Shown: in pieces, positions 9,931 to 18,242 of the stretch
Numbering within the stretch: the first letter of the stretch is position 1
Layout of the letters: every line of letters starts with the position of its first letter
From: Paracoccus aerius
Lineage (GTDB): Bacteria; Pseudomonadota; Alphaproteobacteria; Rhodobacterales; Rhodobacteraceae
Direction: 5' to 3'
DNA: 64,000 nt
NCBI RefSeq assembly: GCF_014656455.1
Contig: NZ_BNCL01000001.1
Location: 282,690-346,689 of the forward strand
Translations under genes and position numbers: made by a program
Notes under the pieces: generated by a model
Database searches by the model: none
What the model was told of the DNA's origin: nothing
The model's input: only the letters and a program-made list of their open reading frames with translations

Positions 9931-10071
9931 ATGGCAGACAACACCGCTCAACCCCTCAGCATCACCGCCCGCAAGCTTGCGGCGCAGGCAGATGCCGTGC
10001 TGGACCAGATGTTCGGCTATTTCACGCGCGAGGAAGCGCCCCGCGTGATCGAAACCCGCCGCGCCGCCTGA
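9931..10071 (+). CDS. Short conserved-looking hypothetical protein (46 aa)
   Basis: A 46-codon frame starting MADNTAQPLSITARK and ending IETRRAA, 120 bases after tyrS. It starts after AGACAGGA, uses the same high-GC third-position codons as its neighbours, and is followed by a strong UUCG-capped terminator 28 bases after the stop. These three points support a real gene. The sequence is charged and probably helical, with no signal or membrane segment. I do not recognise the family. Confidence 0.65.
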   Translation: MADNTAQPLSITARKLAAQADAVLDQMFGYFTREEAPRVIETRRAA

Positions 10072-10098
10072 ACCAAGGCTAGACCAGCAGGATTTCCC

Positions 10099-10119
10099 GG
10101 GGGCGTTCGCGCCCCCTTT
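10099..10119 (+). terminator. Intrinsic terminator with UUCG loop
   Basis: GGGGGCG and CGCCCCC pair around a TTCG tetraloop and are followed by TTT. It ends the short plus-strand gene and separates it from the convergent SPOR gene. Confidence 0.85.
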
Positions 10120-10132
10120 GCATGTCCAGGGC

Positions 10133-11089
10133 TTATCGCGCGACTGAGCGGGGAAAGCCGTTTGCGCGCAACCGGTTCAGCGCCCTGACCAGTGCCTGCC
10201 GATCCGCGAATGGCCCCGCGAGAATCGCCTTGCCGGCCTTGTCCCCCACCTTCTGATCGCGCTGCGCCGTGCGAAAGCCCTGTTGCGACAGGGTTCGCAG
10301 GGCGGCCTGCGCGTCGGCCTGATCGGTGAACGTCCCTATCTCCACATAGCGCGCATTGGCAGGAATCACTTCGGCCGAGGAAGGGGGGGCAACTTGGGGG
10401 GCGGCTGGCCTGCGCGTCACTCCCTTTCCTTTGACGGCCTTTCCCGTCTTGTGGACGGGCGATGGATCAACCGGTGTGCGGGCCGTGGCGACGGGTTCGG
10501 GCAATGGCGTCTCGGACGCAGACTGTGGTTTCGTCACGGCAACGGTCACCGGCTTCAGTTCGGGCGCGGTCATGCCGGGACACAGCCCCTGCGTGACATC
10601 GCCACCGATAACCGAGACAGGTCCATCGGCAGGCCGATAGCCGAGGCTTTCGCACAAACCCTTGGGTGCCGGACCGGCCAACATGCTGCGCATTCGCCTT
10701 TCGACCGCAAGCTGGTCCTGCACCTGCGCGTCAAGCACCGCTTGTTCCGGGTCAGGCGGCACATCCGGCAGGGGCACCGCAGGCTGGCCGGAAGCAAGGT
10801 CGCCGGCCCGCAGGCCTTCGGCCAGCATATCTGCCAAGGCCTCCTCGGGCGAGGGGATCGCGGCTACGTCTGCGCCCGTTTCGGCGCCCTTGCTGGGGGG
10901 GAAACCGCAGATCGGCGTGCCTGCCTTGTCCAGGCGCGGCACCCAGGCCTCAGCCTCTCGGACGAAGACGCAGCCGGTCCGGTCGATATACTGCGCGCCC
11001 GGGAAATCCCCGGGCGGGGGCGGCTCGGGCGCGGCCCGAACCTGCCCCGGCAGCAAGAGCACCATCACCAGCAAACCCAGGACCCACAT
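10133..11089 (-). CDS. SPOR domain-containing exported protein
   Basis: A 318-residue protein with an N-terminal signal peptide (MWVLGLLVMVLLLPGQVRA) and a C-terminal SPOR domain (about 243-318: YVEIGTFTDQADAQAALRTL, then AGPFADRQALVRALNRL). SPOR domains bind denuded peptidoglycan glycan strands, so a periplasmic role at the septum or in cell-wall turnover is likely. Between lie two cysteines (DRTGCVF, GTPICGF) that may form a disulfide, and a low-complexity proline/alanine linker. The exact function is not known. Confidence 0.85.
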   Translation of the reverse strand: MWVLGLLVMVLLLPGQVRAAPEPPPPGDFPGAQYIDRTGCVFVREAEAWVPRLDKAGTPICGFPPSKGAETGADVAAIPSPEEALADMLAEGLRAGDLASGQPAVPLPDVPPDPEQAVLDAQVQDQLAVERRMRSMLAGPAPKGLCESLGYRPADGPVSVIGGDVTQGLCPGMTAPELKPVTVAVTKPQSASETPLPEPVATARTPVDPSPVHKTGKAVKGKGVTRRPAAPQVAPPSSAEVIPANARYVEIGTFTDQADAQAALRTLSQQGFRTAQRDQKVGDKAGKAILAGPFADRQALVRALNRLRANGFPRSVAR

Positions 11090-11158
11090 CCGCCACCCGC
11101 GATTCTGTTTCGTGGGCCCAGCATTACGGGCATCGCATGAACCTGGGGTTAACGCCGC

Positions 11159-11791
11159 CTATTTCGTGCCGAACATCCGGTCGCCCGCATCCCCCAGGCC
11201 CGGCACGATATAGCCGTGATCGTCCAGCCTTTCGTCCAGCGATGCGGTATAGATCGGCACGTCGGGATGGGCCTGGCGCATCCGCTCGACCCCCTCGGGC
11301 GCGGCCAGAAGACACAGGAAGCGCAGGTTCGTCGCGCCCCGCGCCTTCAGCATGTCGATGGCCGCCACGGATGAATTGCCCGTGGCCAGCATCGGATCGA
11401 CGACGATCGTCAGACGCGCATCCAGTTCCTTGGGAACCTTGCAGTAATATTCGACCGGCATCAGCGTTTCGGGGTCGCGATACATGCCAACAAAGCCCAC
11501 CCGGGCCGAAGGGATCATCTCGAGGATGCCGTCCAGCAAGCCGTTGCCCGCGCGCAGGATCGAGATCAGCGCCAACTTCTTCCCTTCCAGAGTGGGGGCA
11601 TCCATTTCGCAGATCGGCGTCTCGATCCGGGTCGAGGTCAGTTCAAGCTCTCGCGTGACTTCATAGGCCAGAAGCAGGCTGATCTCGCGCAGCAGGCGGC
11701 GGAAGCCTGCGGTGGACACGTCCTTCTTGCGCATGATCGTCAGCTTGTGCTGCACAAGCGGGTGGTCGATGACGGTCAGGTGCTGGTTCAC
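11159..11791 (-). CDS. upp: Uracil phosphoribosyltransferase
   Basis: A 210-residue enzyme converting uracil and PRPP to UMP. The PRPP loop is [15 protein letters not shown] and the uracil-binding region near the C-terminus reads [17 protein letters not shown]. It starts with GTG overlapping the stop of add (GTGA), with GAAGGAG upstream; this start gives the usual family length. It is the last gene of the salvage operon and reclaims the uracil that the operon's upstream enzymes can release. Confidence 0.96.
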   Translation of the reverse strand: MNQHLTVIDHPLVQHKLTIMRKKDVSTAGFRRLLREISLLLAYEVTRELELTSTRIETPICEMDAPTLEGKKLALISILRAGNGLLDGILEMIPSARVGFVGMYRDPETLMPVEYYCKVPKELDARLTIVVDPMLATGNSSVAAIDMLKARGATNLRFLCLLAAPEGVERMRQAHPDVPIYTASLDERLDDHGYIVPGLGDAGDRMFGTK

Positions 11792-12747
11792 GGAAACTCC
11801 TTCAAAAGCCGGTCGCGGGTGGCAGGGTCGCAGAACACGGCCTCGGCTGCCCAGCGATTGATTTGCATGAACTCCGTATCGCCCCAAGCGAAGGTGTCGG
11901 CAAGCCGGTCGTATTCGTGACGCATCGTCGTGTGGAAGAACGGCGGATCATCGGTCGATACGGTGACCCGGACCCCCGCATCGGCAAGCCGCGCGACGGG
12001 ATGGGACCGCCAGTCGGGATAAACCCCAAGCGCGACATTCGATCCCGGGCAGACTTCCAGGGTCACCGCCTTGTCAGCCAGTTCGCGGACAAGCCCCGGA
12101 TCCTCGGTCGCGCGGACGCCGTGGCCGATCCGGGTGCAGCCAAGCGAGAGGGCATCGCGGATGCTCTCCGGGCCGCGCCATTCGCCCGCATGGCAGGTCA
12201 GGCCCAACCCCGCCTCTCGCGCGCAGTCGAAGGACCAGGCGTAATCGGTTGCGCGGCCGACGGATTCGGCCCCGCCCATGCCAAAGCCGGTTACCCAACC
12301 GCCCGCGGTTTCGGCGGCGCAGACGGCCGTCCTGCGGGCCCGATCGGGGCCGAAATGGCGGATGGCGGTCAGGATGGCGCGGCTGTCGATGCCCTGGGCG
12401 CTGGCCGTGTCCGCGACCTCGACCATGGCGGCAAGGTAATCGCGCCATGCGGACAGATCGGCCCCGCCGCAGAATTCGGGCGAGACGAAGAGTTCGGTAT
12501 AGATCACGCCTTGCTCGGCCGAATGCTCCAGCACTTCGGCCAGCAGGCGGGCAAAGTCGCGCGGCGTCCGCAGCACGCTGGTGGCGGCTTCGTAGCAGCG
12601 CAGGAACCCCTCGAATCCGTCATAGGCATAGTTTCCGCGCTCGTCGAAGACGCCGGACAGGTCGGCGTGCTTTTCGGCCGCCAGGCCCCTGATGAAGGCA
12701 GGCGGGGCGGCGCCTTCCAGATGCAGGTGCAGTTCGATCTTCTTCAC
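11788..12747 (-). CDS. add: Adenosine deaminase family protein (adenosine or adenine deaminase)
   Basis: A 319-residue amidohydrolase-fold enzyme with zinc ligands in IELHLHLEG (H7 and H9), LTCHAGEW and the STDDPP motif near the end. It deaminates adenosine or, in some members of this short bacterial subgroup, adenine. Adenosine is favoured by its company (cdd, deoA, deoB, upp), but the substrate is not settled by sequence alone. It overlaps deoB upstream and upp downstream by four bases each, so translation is coupled. Confidence 0.88.
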   Translation of the reverse strand: MKKIELHLHLEGAAPPAFIRGLAAEKHADLSGVFDERGNYAYDGFEGFLRCYEAATSVLRTPRDFARLLAEVLEHSAEQGVIYTELFVSPEFCGGADLSAWRDYLAAMVEVADTASAQGIDSRAILTAIRHFGPDRARRTAVCAAETAGGWVTGFGMGGAESVGRATDYAWSFDCAREAGLGLTCHAGEWRGPESIRDALSLGCTRIGHGVRATEDPGLVRELADKAVTLEVCPGSNVALGVYPDWRSHPVARLADAGVRVTVSTDDPPFFHTTMRHEYDRLADTFAWGDTEFMQINRWAAEAVFCDPATRDRLLKEFP

Positions 12748-13931
12748 AGGAACGACCTTCCATGATCGGGCGGCGGCAGGCCCAGATGCTCCAGGACCGA
12801 GGCGCCGATGTCGCTGAAACCGACCAGTCCCACGTCCTTTGCGCCCAGGCCATGACCCAGAACGGCGACACGCTCTCGGGTGTGGTCGGTGCCGTGCCAG
12901 GACGGGTCATTGCCGTGATCGGCGGTGAAGATCGCCAGATCGCCGGGGCGCAGGCTGGCCATGAAGCGGCCGGCGATGCCGTCGAACCATTCAAGCTGCG
13001 CGGCATAACCGGGAATGTCGCGCCGGTGGCCGAAATTGGTGTCGAACTCGACGAAGTTGGCGAAGGTCAGGCTGCCGGGTTCGGCTTCCTTGCCAAGCCG
13101 GATCAGATGATCGGCAAGATTGGCATCGGACTTGCCCTTGTGCAGGTGGCTGATGCCGCGATGGCTGAAGATGTCGCCGATCTTGCCGATGGCATGGGTC
13201 ACGCGTCCCGCCCCTTGCGCGATGTCCAGGATGGTCCGTCCGGGCGGTGCGATGGCAAAATCGCGGCGGTTTCCAGTGCGCCGGAACGCGCCAGGTGTCT
13301 CACCTAGAAAGGGCCGCGCGATCACGCGCCCCACGCGCATCGCGTGCAGCATGGGCGCGAGGGACTGGCACAGGGCGATCAGCCGGTCCAGTCCGAAATG
13401 GTCTTCATGCGCGGCGATCTGAAGCACGCTGTCCACCGACGTATAGCAGATGGGCCAGCCCGTCCGGATATGCTCGGCCCCGAAATCCTCGATCACCTGG
13501 GTGCCCGATGCATGGCAGTCGGCCAGGATCCCCGTGGTGCCCCCCAAATCGCAGATGCGCGCCGTTACCTCGGGCGGGAAGGCAGGCGTCCTGTTCGGGA
13601 AATAGTGCCAGTCCCATGGGACAGGCACGCCCGCGATCTCCCAATGACCCGAGGGAGTGTCCTTGCCCTTGGAAATCTCGGTCGCGGCGCCCCAGAGGCC
13701 TTGGGAAGGGACCATAAGCCCCGGCGCATCCTGGCCCGAGGCCAGCCTGACGGCAGCCCCAAGACCCAGCCGGGCGAGGTTCGGCATGTTCAAGGGCCGC
13801 GCTTGCGCGATGTGACCCACGGTATTTGCGCCGGTGTCGGGGCGCGCGCCGTTGAAGAAGCGATCGGCATCGGGCGCGCCGCCTATGCCCACGCTGTCCA
13901 TCACCACCAGGAAAGCCCGCCGTTCCGTCAC
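12744..13931 (-). CDS. deoB: Phosphopentomutase
   Basis: A 395-residue member of the alkaline phosphatase/phosphoglycerate mutase superfamily that interconverts (deoxy)ribose 1-phosphate and 5-phosphate. Metal-site motifs are VVMDSVGIGGAPDA at the start and FTADHGNDP near residue 330; KDTPSGHWE carries the phosphorylated threonine. It starts with GTG overlapping the deoA stop (GTGA). It takes the pentose 1-phosphate released by DeoA. Confidence 0.96.
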   Translation of the reverse strand: MTERRAFLVVMDSVGIGGAPDADRFFNGARPDTGANTVGHIAQARPLNMPNLARLGLGAAVRLASGQDAPGLMVPSQGLWGAATEISKGKDTPSGHWEIAGVPVPWDWHYFPNRTPAFPPEVTARICDLGGTTGILADCHASGTQVIEDFGAEHIRTGWPICYTSVDSVLQIAAHEDHFGLDRLIALCQSLAPMLHAMRVGRVIARPFLGETPGAFRRTGNRRDFAIAPPGRTILDIAQGAGRVTHAIGKIGDIFSHRGISHLHKGKSDANLADHLIRLGKEAEPGSLTFANFVEFDTNFGHRRDIPGYAAQLEWFDGIAGRFMASLRPGDLAIFTADHGNDPSWHGTDHTRERVAVLGHGLGAKDVGLVGFSDIGASVLEHLGLPPPDHGRSFL

Positions 13932-15211
13932 GGCGCGATCCTGTCGCGAACAAGCGGGCCGGGATCTGCGCCCTCGCCCAGGCTGTAAGCGGCGGCAACG
14001 GCGGCAACCGCGACCTCGGCCGCGGTGTCGTCGGCGGCATGGACCAGGGCCAGGGGGCGGCCGGGGCCGACCTGTTCGCCAAGCTTCGCCAGCATCGACA
14101 GGCCGACGCGAGGGTCGATCGCCTCGCCCGCGCGGACACGGCCACCGCCAAGGGCGACGACGGCATGGCCAAGCGCGGTCACGTCGATCTGCGCAACCCG
14201 CCCTTCGGACGCGGGAACCGGGCGGGTGACGGGGGCCGCCGCCAGATGCGCGTCGGGACGGTCCACCAGGTCCGATGGCCCGCCCTGGGCCGCGACCATG
14301 CGGCCGAACGCCTCGGCCGCGGCCCCGGAATCCAGCAGGCCCGCAAGCCCTTCGTCGCCCTGCCCGACCAGGGCAAGCACTTCGGATGCAAGGGCCAGCG
14401 TCAGGTCGCGTAGCGCCCCGGCCTCTCCGCGCAGGACGCAGATCGCCTCGGCCACCTCCAGCCCGTTCCCGGCGCTGCGGGCCAGGGGTTGGTCCATGTC
14501 GGTAATAAGTGCGGCGGTGGGGCAGCCCGCGCCATTGGCGGTTTCCACCAATGCCTGGGCAAGCCGATGCGACGATTCAGCCTTGCGCAAAAAGGCGCCC
14601 GAGCCCGCCTTCACGTCCAGCACAAGCGCCTGCAGCCCCGCCGCCAGCTTCTTGGACAGGATCGAGGCGGTGATCAGGTCGATGGACTCCACCGTCGCCG
14701 ATTCGTCGCGGATCGCGTAAAGCCTCCGGTCGGCGGGGGCGAAATCGCCGCTGGCCGCGACGATGGCGCAGCCCGTGGTGCGAACGATGCGGCGGAAGTC
14801 ATCCTCGGGCTGGTCGCAGCGGTATCCCGGGATCGCCTCGAGCTTGTCCAGCGTGCCGCCGGTATGGCCCAAGCCACGCCCTGAAATCATCGGCACGAAC
14901 ATGCCCCGTGCCGCCAGCAAAGGCGCAAGCACAAGGCTGACCGTGTCGCCGATGCCGCCCGTCGAATGCTTGTCCACCACTGGCCCCGGCAGATCCCAGT
15001 ACAGGACATGACCCGAATCGCGCATTGCGCGCGTCAGCGCCACGCGGCCCGGCACGCCGATGCCCCGGGTCAGGACGGCCATCGCGAAGGCGCCCGCCTG
15101 GGCGTCGCTGACTGACCCATCGGCCAGGCCCTGCGCGATCAGCGCAGCCCCCGGACCATCCAGTCCGCGACCGTCCCGGATCGCCGCAATGACGGGCCGA
15201 GGATCGGTCAT
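13928..15211 (-). CDS. deoA: Thymidine phosphorylase
   Basis: A 427-residue enzyme of the NP-II glycosyltransferase family that cleaves thymidine (and deoxyuridine) with phosphate. It shows VDKHSTGGIGDTVSL for phosphate binding, MISGRGLGHTGGTLDKLE and LVLDVKAGSGAF, all in standard order with an alpha/beta C-terminal domain. ATGA overlap with cdd. With deoB it funnels deoxyribose carbon into central metabolism. Confidence 0.96.
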   Translation of the reverse strand: MTDPRPVIAAIRDGRGLDGPGAALIAQGLADGSVSDAQAGAFAMAVLTRGIGVPGRVALTRAMRDSGHVLYWDLPGPVVDKHSTGGIGDTVSLVLAPLLAARGMFVPMISGRGLGHTGGTLDKLEAIPGYRCDQPEDDFRRIVRTTGCAIVAASGDFAPADRRLYAIRDESATVESIDLITASILSKKLAAGLQALVLDVKAGSGAFLRKAESSHRLAQALVETANGAGCPTAALITDMDQPLARSAGNGLEVAEAICVLRGEAGALRDLTLALASEVLALVGQGDEGLAGLLDSGAAAEAFGRMVAAQGGPSDLVDRPDAHLAAAPVTRPVPASEGRVAQIDVTALGHAVVALGGGRVRAGEAIDPRVGLSMLAKLGEQVGPGRPLALVHAADDTAAEVAVAAVAAAYSLGEGADPGPLVRDRIAP

Positions 15212-15603
15212 TCAGCCTTGGCCATGTGGCCGGCGTCGAAACGCCCCGGCAGCAATTCGCCAACGGTCGTCGCCAGCGTCGCGCCTTCGGTGGTCGCCAG
15301 AAGCACCGGCGTGTCATGCCGCCCGAACTCCGCCAGCTTCTGGCGGCAGCCGCCGCAAGGGGGCACGGGCGACGGACTGTCGGCGATCACCGCGACCTCG
15401 ACCAACTCGGTCTCGCCCCCGGCGACCATTGCCGCAATGGCCCCGGCCTCGGCGCAGGTGCCTTCGGGATAGGCCACGTTTTCCACGTTGCAGCCGCGAT
15501 AGACGGTGCCCGACGCGCCACGGATCGCCGCGCCGACCTTGAACTTGGAATAGGGGACATAGGCCATCTCGCGCACCTCGCGGGCGGCATCCAGCAGCGA
15601 CAT
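15208..15603 (-). CDS. cdd: Cytidine deaminase
   Basis: A 131-residue homotetrameric-type cytidine deaminase that converts (deoxy)cytidine to (deoxy)uridine. Zinc is held by C50 in TCAEAGAI, with catalytic E52, and by C83 and C86 in PPCGGCRQ. AAAGGAG precedes the chosen ATG; a longer upstream reading lacks family similarity. It heads the operon cdd-deoA-deoB-add-upp and is divergent from maeB. Confidence 0.97.
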   Translation of the reverse strand: MSLLDAAREVREMAYVPYSKFKVGAAIRGASGTVYRGCNVENVAYPEGTCAEAGAIAAMVAGGETELVEVAVIADSPSPVPPCGGCRQKLAEFGRHDTPVLLATTEGATLATTVGELLPGRFDAGHMAKAE

Positions 15604-15729
15604 CGGCGGCTCCTTTATCTTCTGGCGGCAGTTTCGCGCAGGGTTGCCGCTAACGCAAGCCGAAGGCTCCTGTTCCCTGCCGAAGAAATGGTTTAACGCT
15701 GAACTAACTTGCAGACCGAGGGGGCCGAG

Positions 15730-18009
15730 ATGGAAGAACGCAGACAGGACAATGCCCGGCAAGAGGCTTTGGATTATCACGAATTCCCGCGTCCGGGTAA
15801 GCTGGAGATCCGGGCCACCAAGCCGCTGGCCAACGGACGCGACCTGAGCCGCGCCTATTCCCCCGGCGTGGCCGAAGCCTGCCTGGAGATCCAGGCCGAT
15901 GCCGCCAATGCCAGCCGCTACACATCACGCGGGAACCTAGTGGCGGTGGTGTCGAACGGCACGGCGGTCCTGGGCCTGGGAAATATCGGCGCTGCGGCCT
16001 CGAAGCCCGTGATGGAGGGCAAGGCTGTCCTGTTCAAGAAGTTCGCCAACATCGACTGCTTCGACATCGAGGTGAACGAATCCGACCCCGAGAAGCTGGC
16101 CGACATCGTCTGCGCGCTGGAACCCACCTTCGGCGCGATCAACCTTGAGGACATCAAGGCGCCCGACTGCTTCATCGTCGAGAAGCTGTGCCGTGAACGC
16201 ATGAACATCCCCGTCTTCCACGACGACCAGCACGGCACCGCGATCGTCGTCGGCGCGGCGGCGACCAACGCGCTGCATGTCGCGGGCAAGCGGTTCGAGG
16301 ATATCAAGGTCGTCTCGACCGGCGGCGGGGCGGCGGGGATTGCCTGCCTCAACATGCTGCTGAAGCTGGGGGTGAAGCGCGAAAACATCTGGCTTTGCGA
16401 CATCCATGGCCTTGTCTACAGGGGCCGGGTCGAGGACATGACCGTCCAGAAAGCGGCCTTTGCCCAGGAAACCGAGGCGCGGACGCTGGTCGAAGTGATC
16501 GACGGCGCGGACCTGTTCCTGGGCCTTTCCGGTCCCGGCGTGCTGAAGCCCGACATGGTGGCCCGGATGGCCCGCCGCCCGATCATCTTCGCCCTGGCCA
16601 ACCCGACGCCCGAAATCCTGCCCGACGACGCCCGTGCCGTTGCACCCGACGCGATCATCGCCACGGGCCGCAGCGACTTCCCGAACCAGGTGAACAACGT
16701 CCTGTGCTTCCCCTTCATCTTCCGGGGCGCGCTTGACGTGGGCGCGACCACGATCAACGCCGAGATGGAGCTTGCCTGCATCGAGGGCATCGCCGCACTT
16801 GCCCGTGCGACCACGGCGGCCGAGGCCGCTGCCGCCTATCGCGGCGAGACGCTGACCTTTGGGGCCGAATACCTGATCCCCAAGCCCTTCGACCCGCGCC
16901 TTGTTGGCGTGGTCAGTTCCGCCGTGGCCCGGGCCGCGATGGAAACCGGCGTCGCCACCCGTCCCATCGCCGACCTGGAAGCCTACAAGCGCAAGCTGGA
17001 CAGTTCGGTCTTCCGGTCCGCCCTGATCATGCGCCCGGTCTTCGAGGCCGCCGCCACCGCCACCCGCCGCATCGCCTTCGCCGAGGGCGAGGAGGAACGC
17101 GTCCTGCGTGCCGCCAATGCCATGCTGGAGGAAACCACCGACGTGCCGATCCTGATCGGCCGCCCCGAGGTCATCGCCATGCGCGCCGAACGCGCGGGCC
17201 TGCCGATCCGCCCCGAGCGTGACTTCGAGATCGTGAACCCCGAGAACGATCCCCGTTACCGCGATTACTGGGAAACCTATCACCAGCTGATGGCGCGGCG
17301 TGGCGTCAGCCCCGACATCGCGCGGGCGATCATGCGCACCAACACCACCGCCATCGCCGCCGTCATGGTCCATCGGGGCGAGGCCGACAGCCTGATCTGC
17401 GGCACCTTCGGCCAGTATTCCTGGCACCTGCGCTATATCCGCGAGATCCTGGCGCGCGACGGGTTGGCCCCGGTCGGCGCGCTGTCGATGATCATCCTGG
17501 AAGACGGGCCGCTGTTCATCGCCGACACCCAGTGCCACGACGACCCGACGCCCCATCAGGTCATGGAGACGGTCATGGGCGCGGCGCGCCATGTCCGCCG
17601 CTTCGGCCTGACACCCAAGATCGCGCTGTGCTGCCATTCGCAGTTCGGCAACCTCGACACCTATACCGGCCGCAAGATGCGCGAGGCCATGGCCCTGCTG
17701 GACGCCCGCAAGCCGGACTTCATGTATGACGGCGAAATGCACGTCGACTCGGCGCTGAACCCTGCCCTGCGGGAACGCATCTTCCCCGGTTCCCGTCTGG
17801 AAGGGGTGGCGAACGTGCTGGTCTTTGCGGGCACCGACGCTGCCTCGGGCGTCAGGAACGCGCTGAAGATGCGCGCCAACGGGCTTGAGGTCGGGCCGAT
17901 CCTGATGGGCATGGGCAACCGCGCCCATATCGTCACACCTTCGATCACGACGCGCGGCCTGCTGAACATGAGCGTGCTGGCCGGCACCCCGGTCGCCCAT
18001 TACAGTTGA
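15730..18009 (+). CDS. maeB: NADP-dependent malic enzyme with C-terminal phosphotransacetylase-like domain
   Basis: A 759-residue fusion. Residues about 15-430 form malic enzyme (oxidative decarboxylation of malate to pyruvate with NADP), with SRAYSPGVAEACLEI, the metal-binding FHDDQHGTA and a dinucleotide-binding VSTGGGAAGIACL. Residues about 440-759 form a phosphate acetyltransferase-like domain that in MaeB proteins usually acts as an acetyl-CoA sensor. A TTG seven codons upstream is possible, but GAGGGGG before the ATG fits better. It supplies pyruvate and NADPH for growth on C4 acids or short fatty acids and sits just before prpE. Confidence 0.96.
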   Translation: MEERRQDNARQEALDYHEFPRPGKLEIRATKPLANGRDLSRAYSPGVAEACLEIQADAANASRYTSRGNLVAVVSNGTAVLGLGNIGAAASKPVMEGKAVLFKKFANIDCFDIEVNESDPEKLADIVCALEPTFGAINLEDIKAPDCFIVEKLCRERMNIPVFHDDQHGTAIVVGAAATNALHVAGKRFEDIKVVSTGGGAAGIACLNMLLKLGVKRENIWLCDIHGLVYRGRVEDMTVQKAAFAQETEARTLVEVIDGADLFLGLSGPGVLKPDMVARMARRPIIFALANPTPEILPDDARAVAPDAIIATGRSDFPNQVNNVLCFPFIFRGALDVGATTINAEMELACIEGIAALARATTAAEAAAAYRGETLTFGAEYLIPKPFDPRLVGVVSSAVARAAMETGVATRPIADLEAYKRKLDSSVFRSALIMRPVFEAAATATRRIAFAEGEEERVLRAANAMLEETTDVPILIGRPEVIAMRAERAGLPIRPERDFEIVNPENDPRYRDYWETYHQLMARRGVSPDIARAIMRTNTTAIAAVMVHRGEADSLICGTFGQYSWHLRYIREILARDGLAPVGALSMIILEDGPLFIADTQCHDDPTPHQVMETVMGAARHVRRFGLTPKIALCCHSQFGNLDTYTGRKMREAMALLDARKPDFMYDGEMHVDSALNPALRERIFPGSRLEGVANVLVFAGTDAASGVRNALKMRANGLEVGPILMGMGNRAHIVTPSITTRGLLNMSVLAGTPVAHYS

Positions 18010-18069
18010 AGGGCCAGGCCGGGCGATTCGGATCCGCTTCGCCCGGCATGCTGCAGATGCAGCGCTGCA

Positions 18070-18148
18070 TTTGCAAAGAAGTCGGGCCGGCATGGGTCGT
18101 TTTGCAGCGCCCATGACTTTGCAAATGGTCCTGCAGTGCATTTGCTAA
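18070..18148. promoter_or_regulatory. Cluster of TTTGCAAA motifs upstream of prpE (ScfR/PccR-type sites?)
   Basis: Two perfect copies of the palindrome TTTGCAAA (18070-18077 and 18118-18125) and two near copies (TTTGCAGC at 18101 and TTTGCTAA at 18141) lie 95-173 bases before the prpE start. TTTGCAAA is the half-site reported for PccR, a short-chain acyl-CoA regulator of propionate genes in Rhodobacter. The known site has two halves four bases apart; spacings here are wider, so the match is partial. Confidence 0.55.
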
Positions 18149-18242
18149 AAACGTCGTCCTCACCCTCACCTTCTCCGCTAACATTGTTGCGCGGAAGCCC
18201 TGTCGCTGCGTAACACAGCGGCAGGAGTGAGGAGACACAACC

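Noticed and set aside
15690..15712. GTTTAACGCTGAAC between cdd and maeB, similar to the zwf/edd operator
   Set aside because: It has extra bases in both arms, so spacing differs from the 12-mer operator; probably coincidence.
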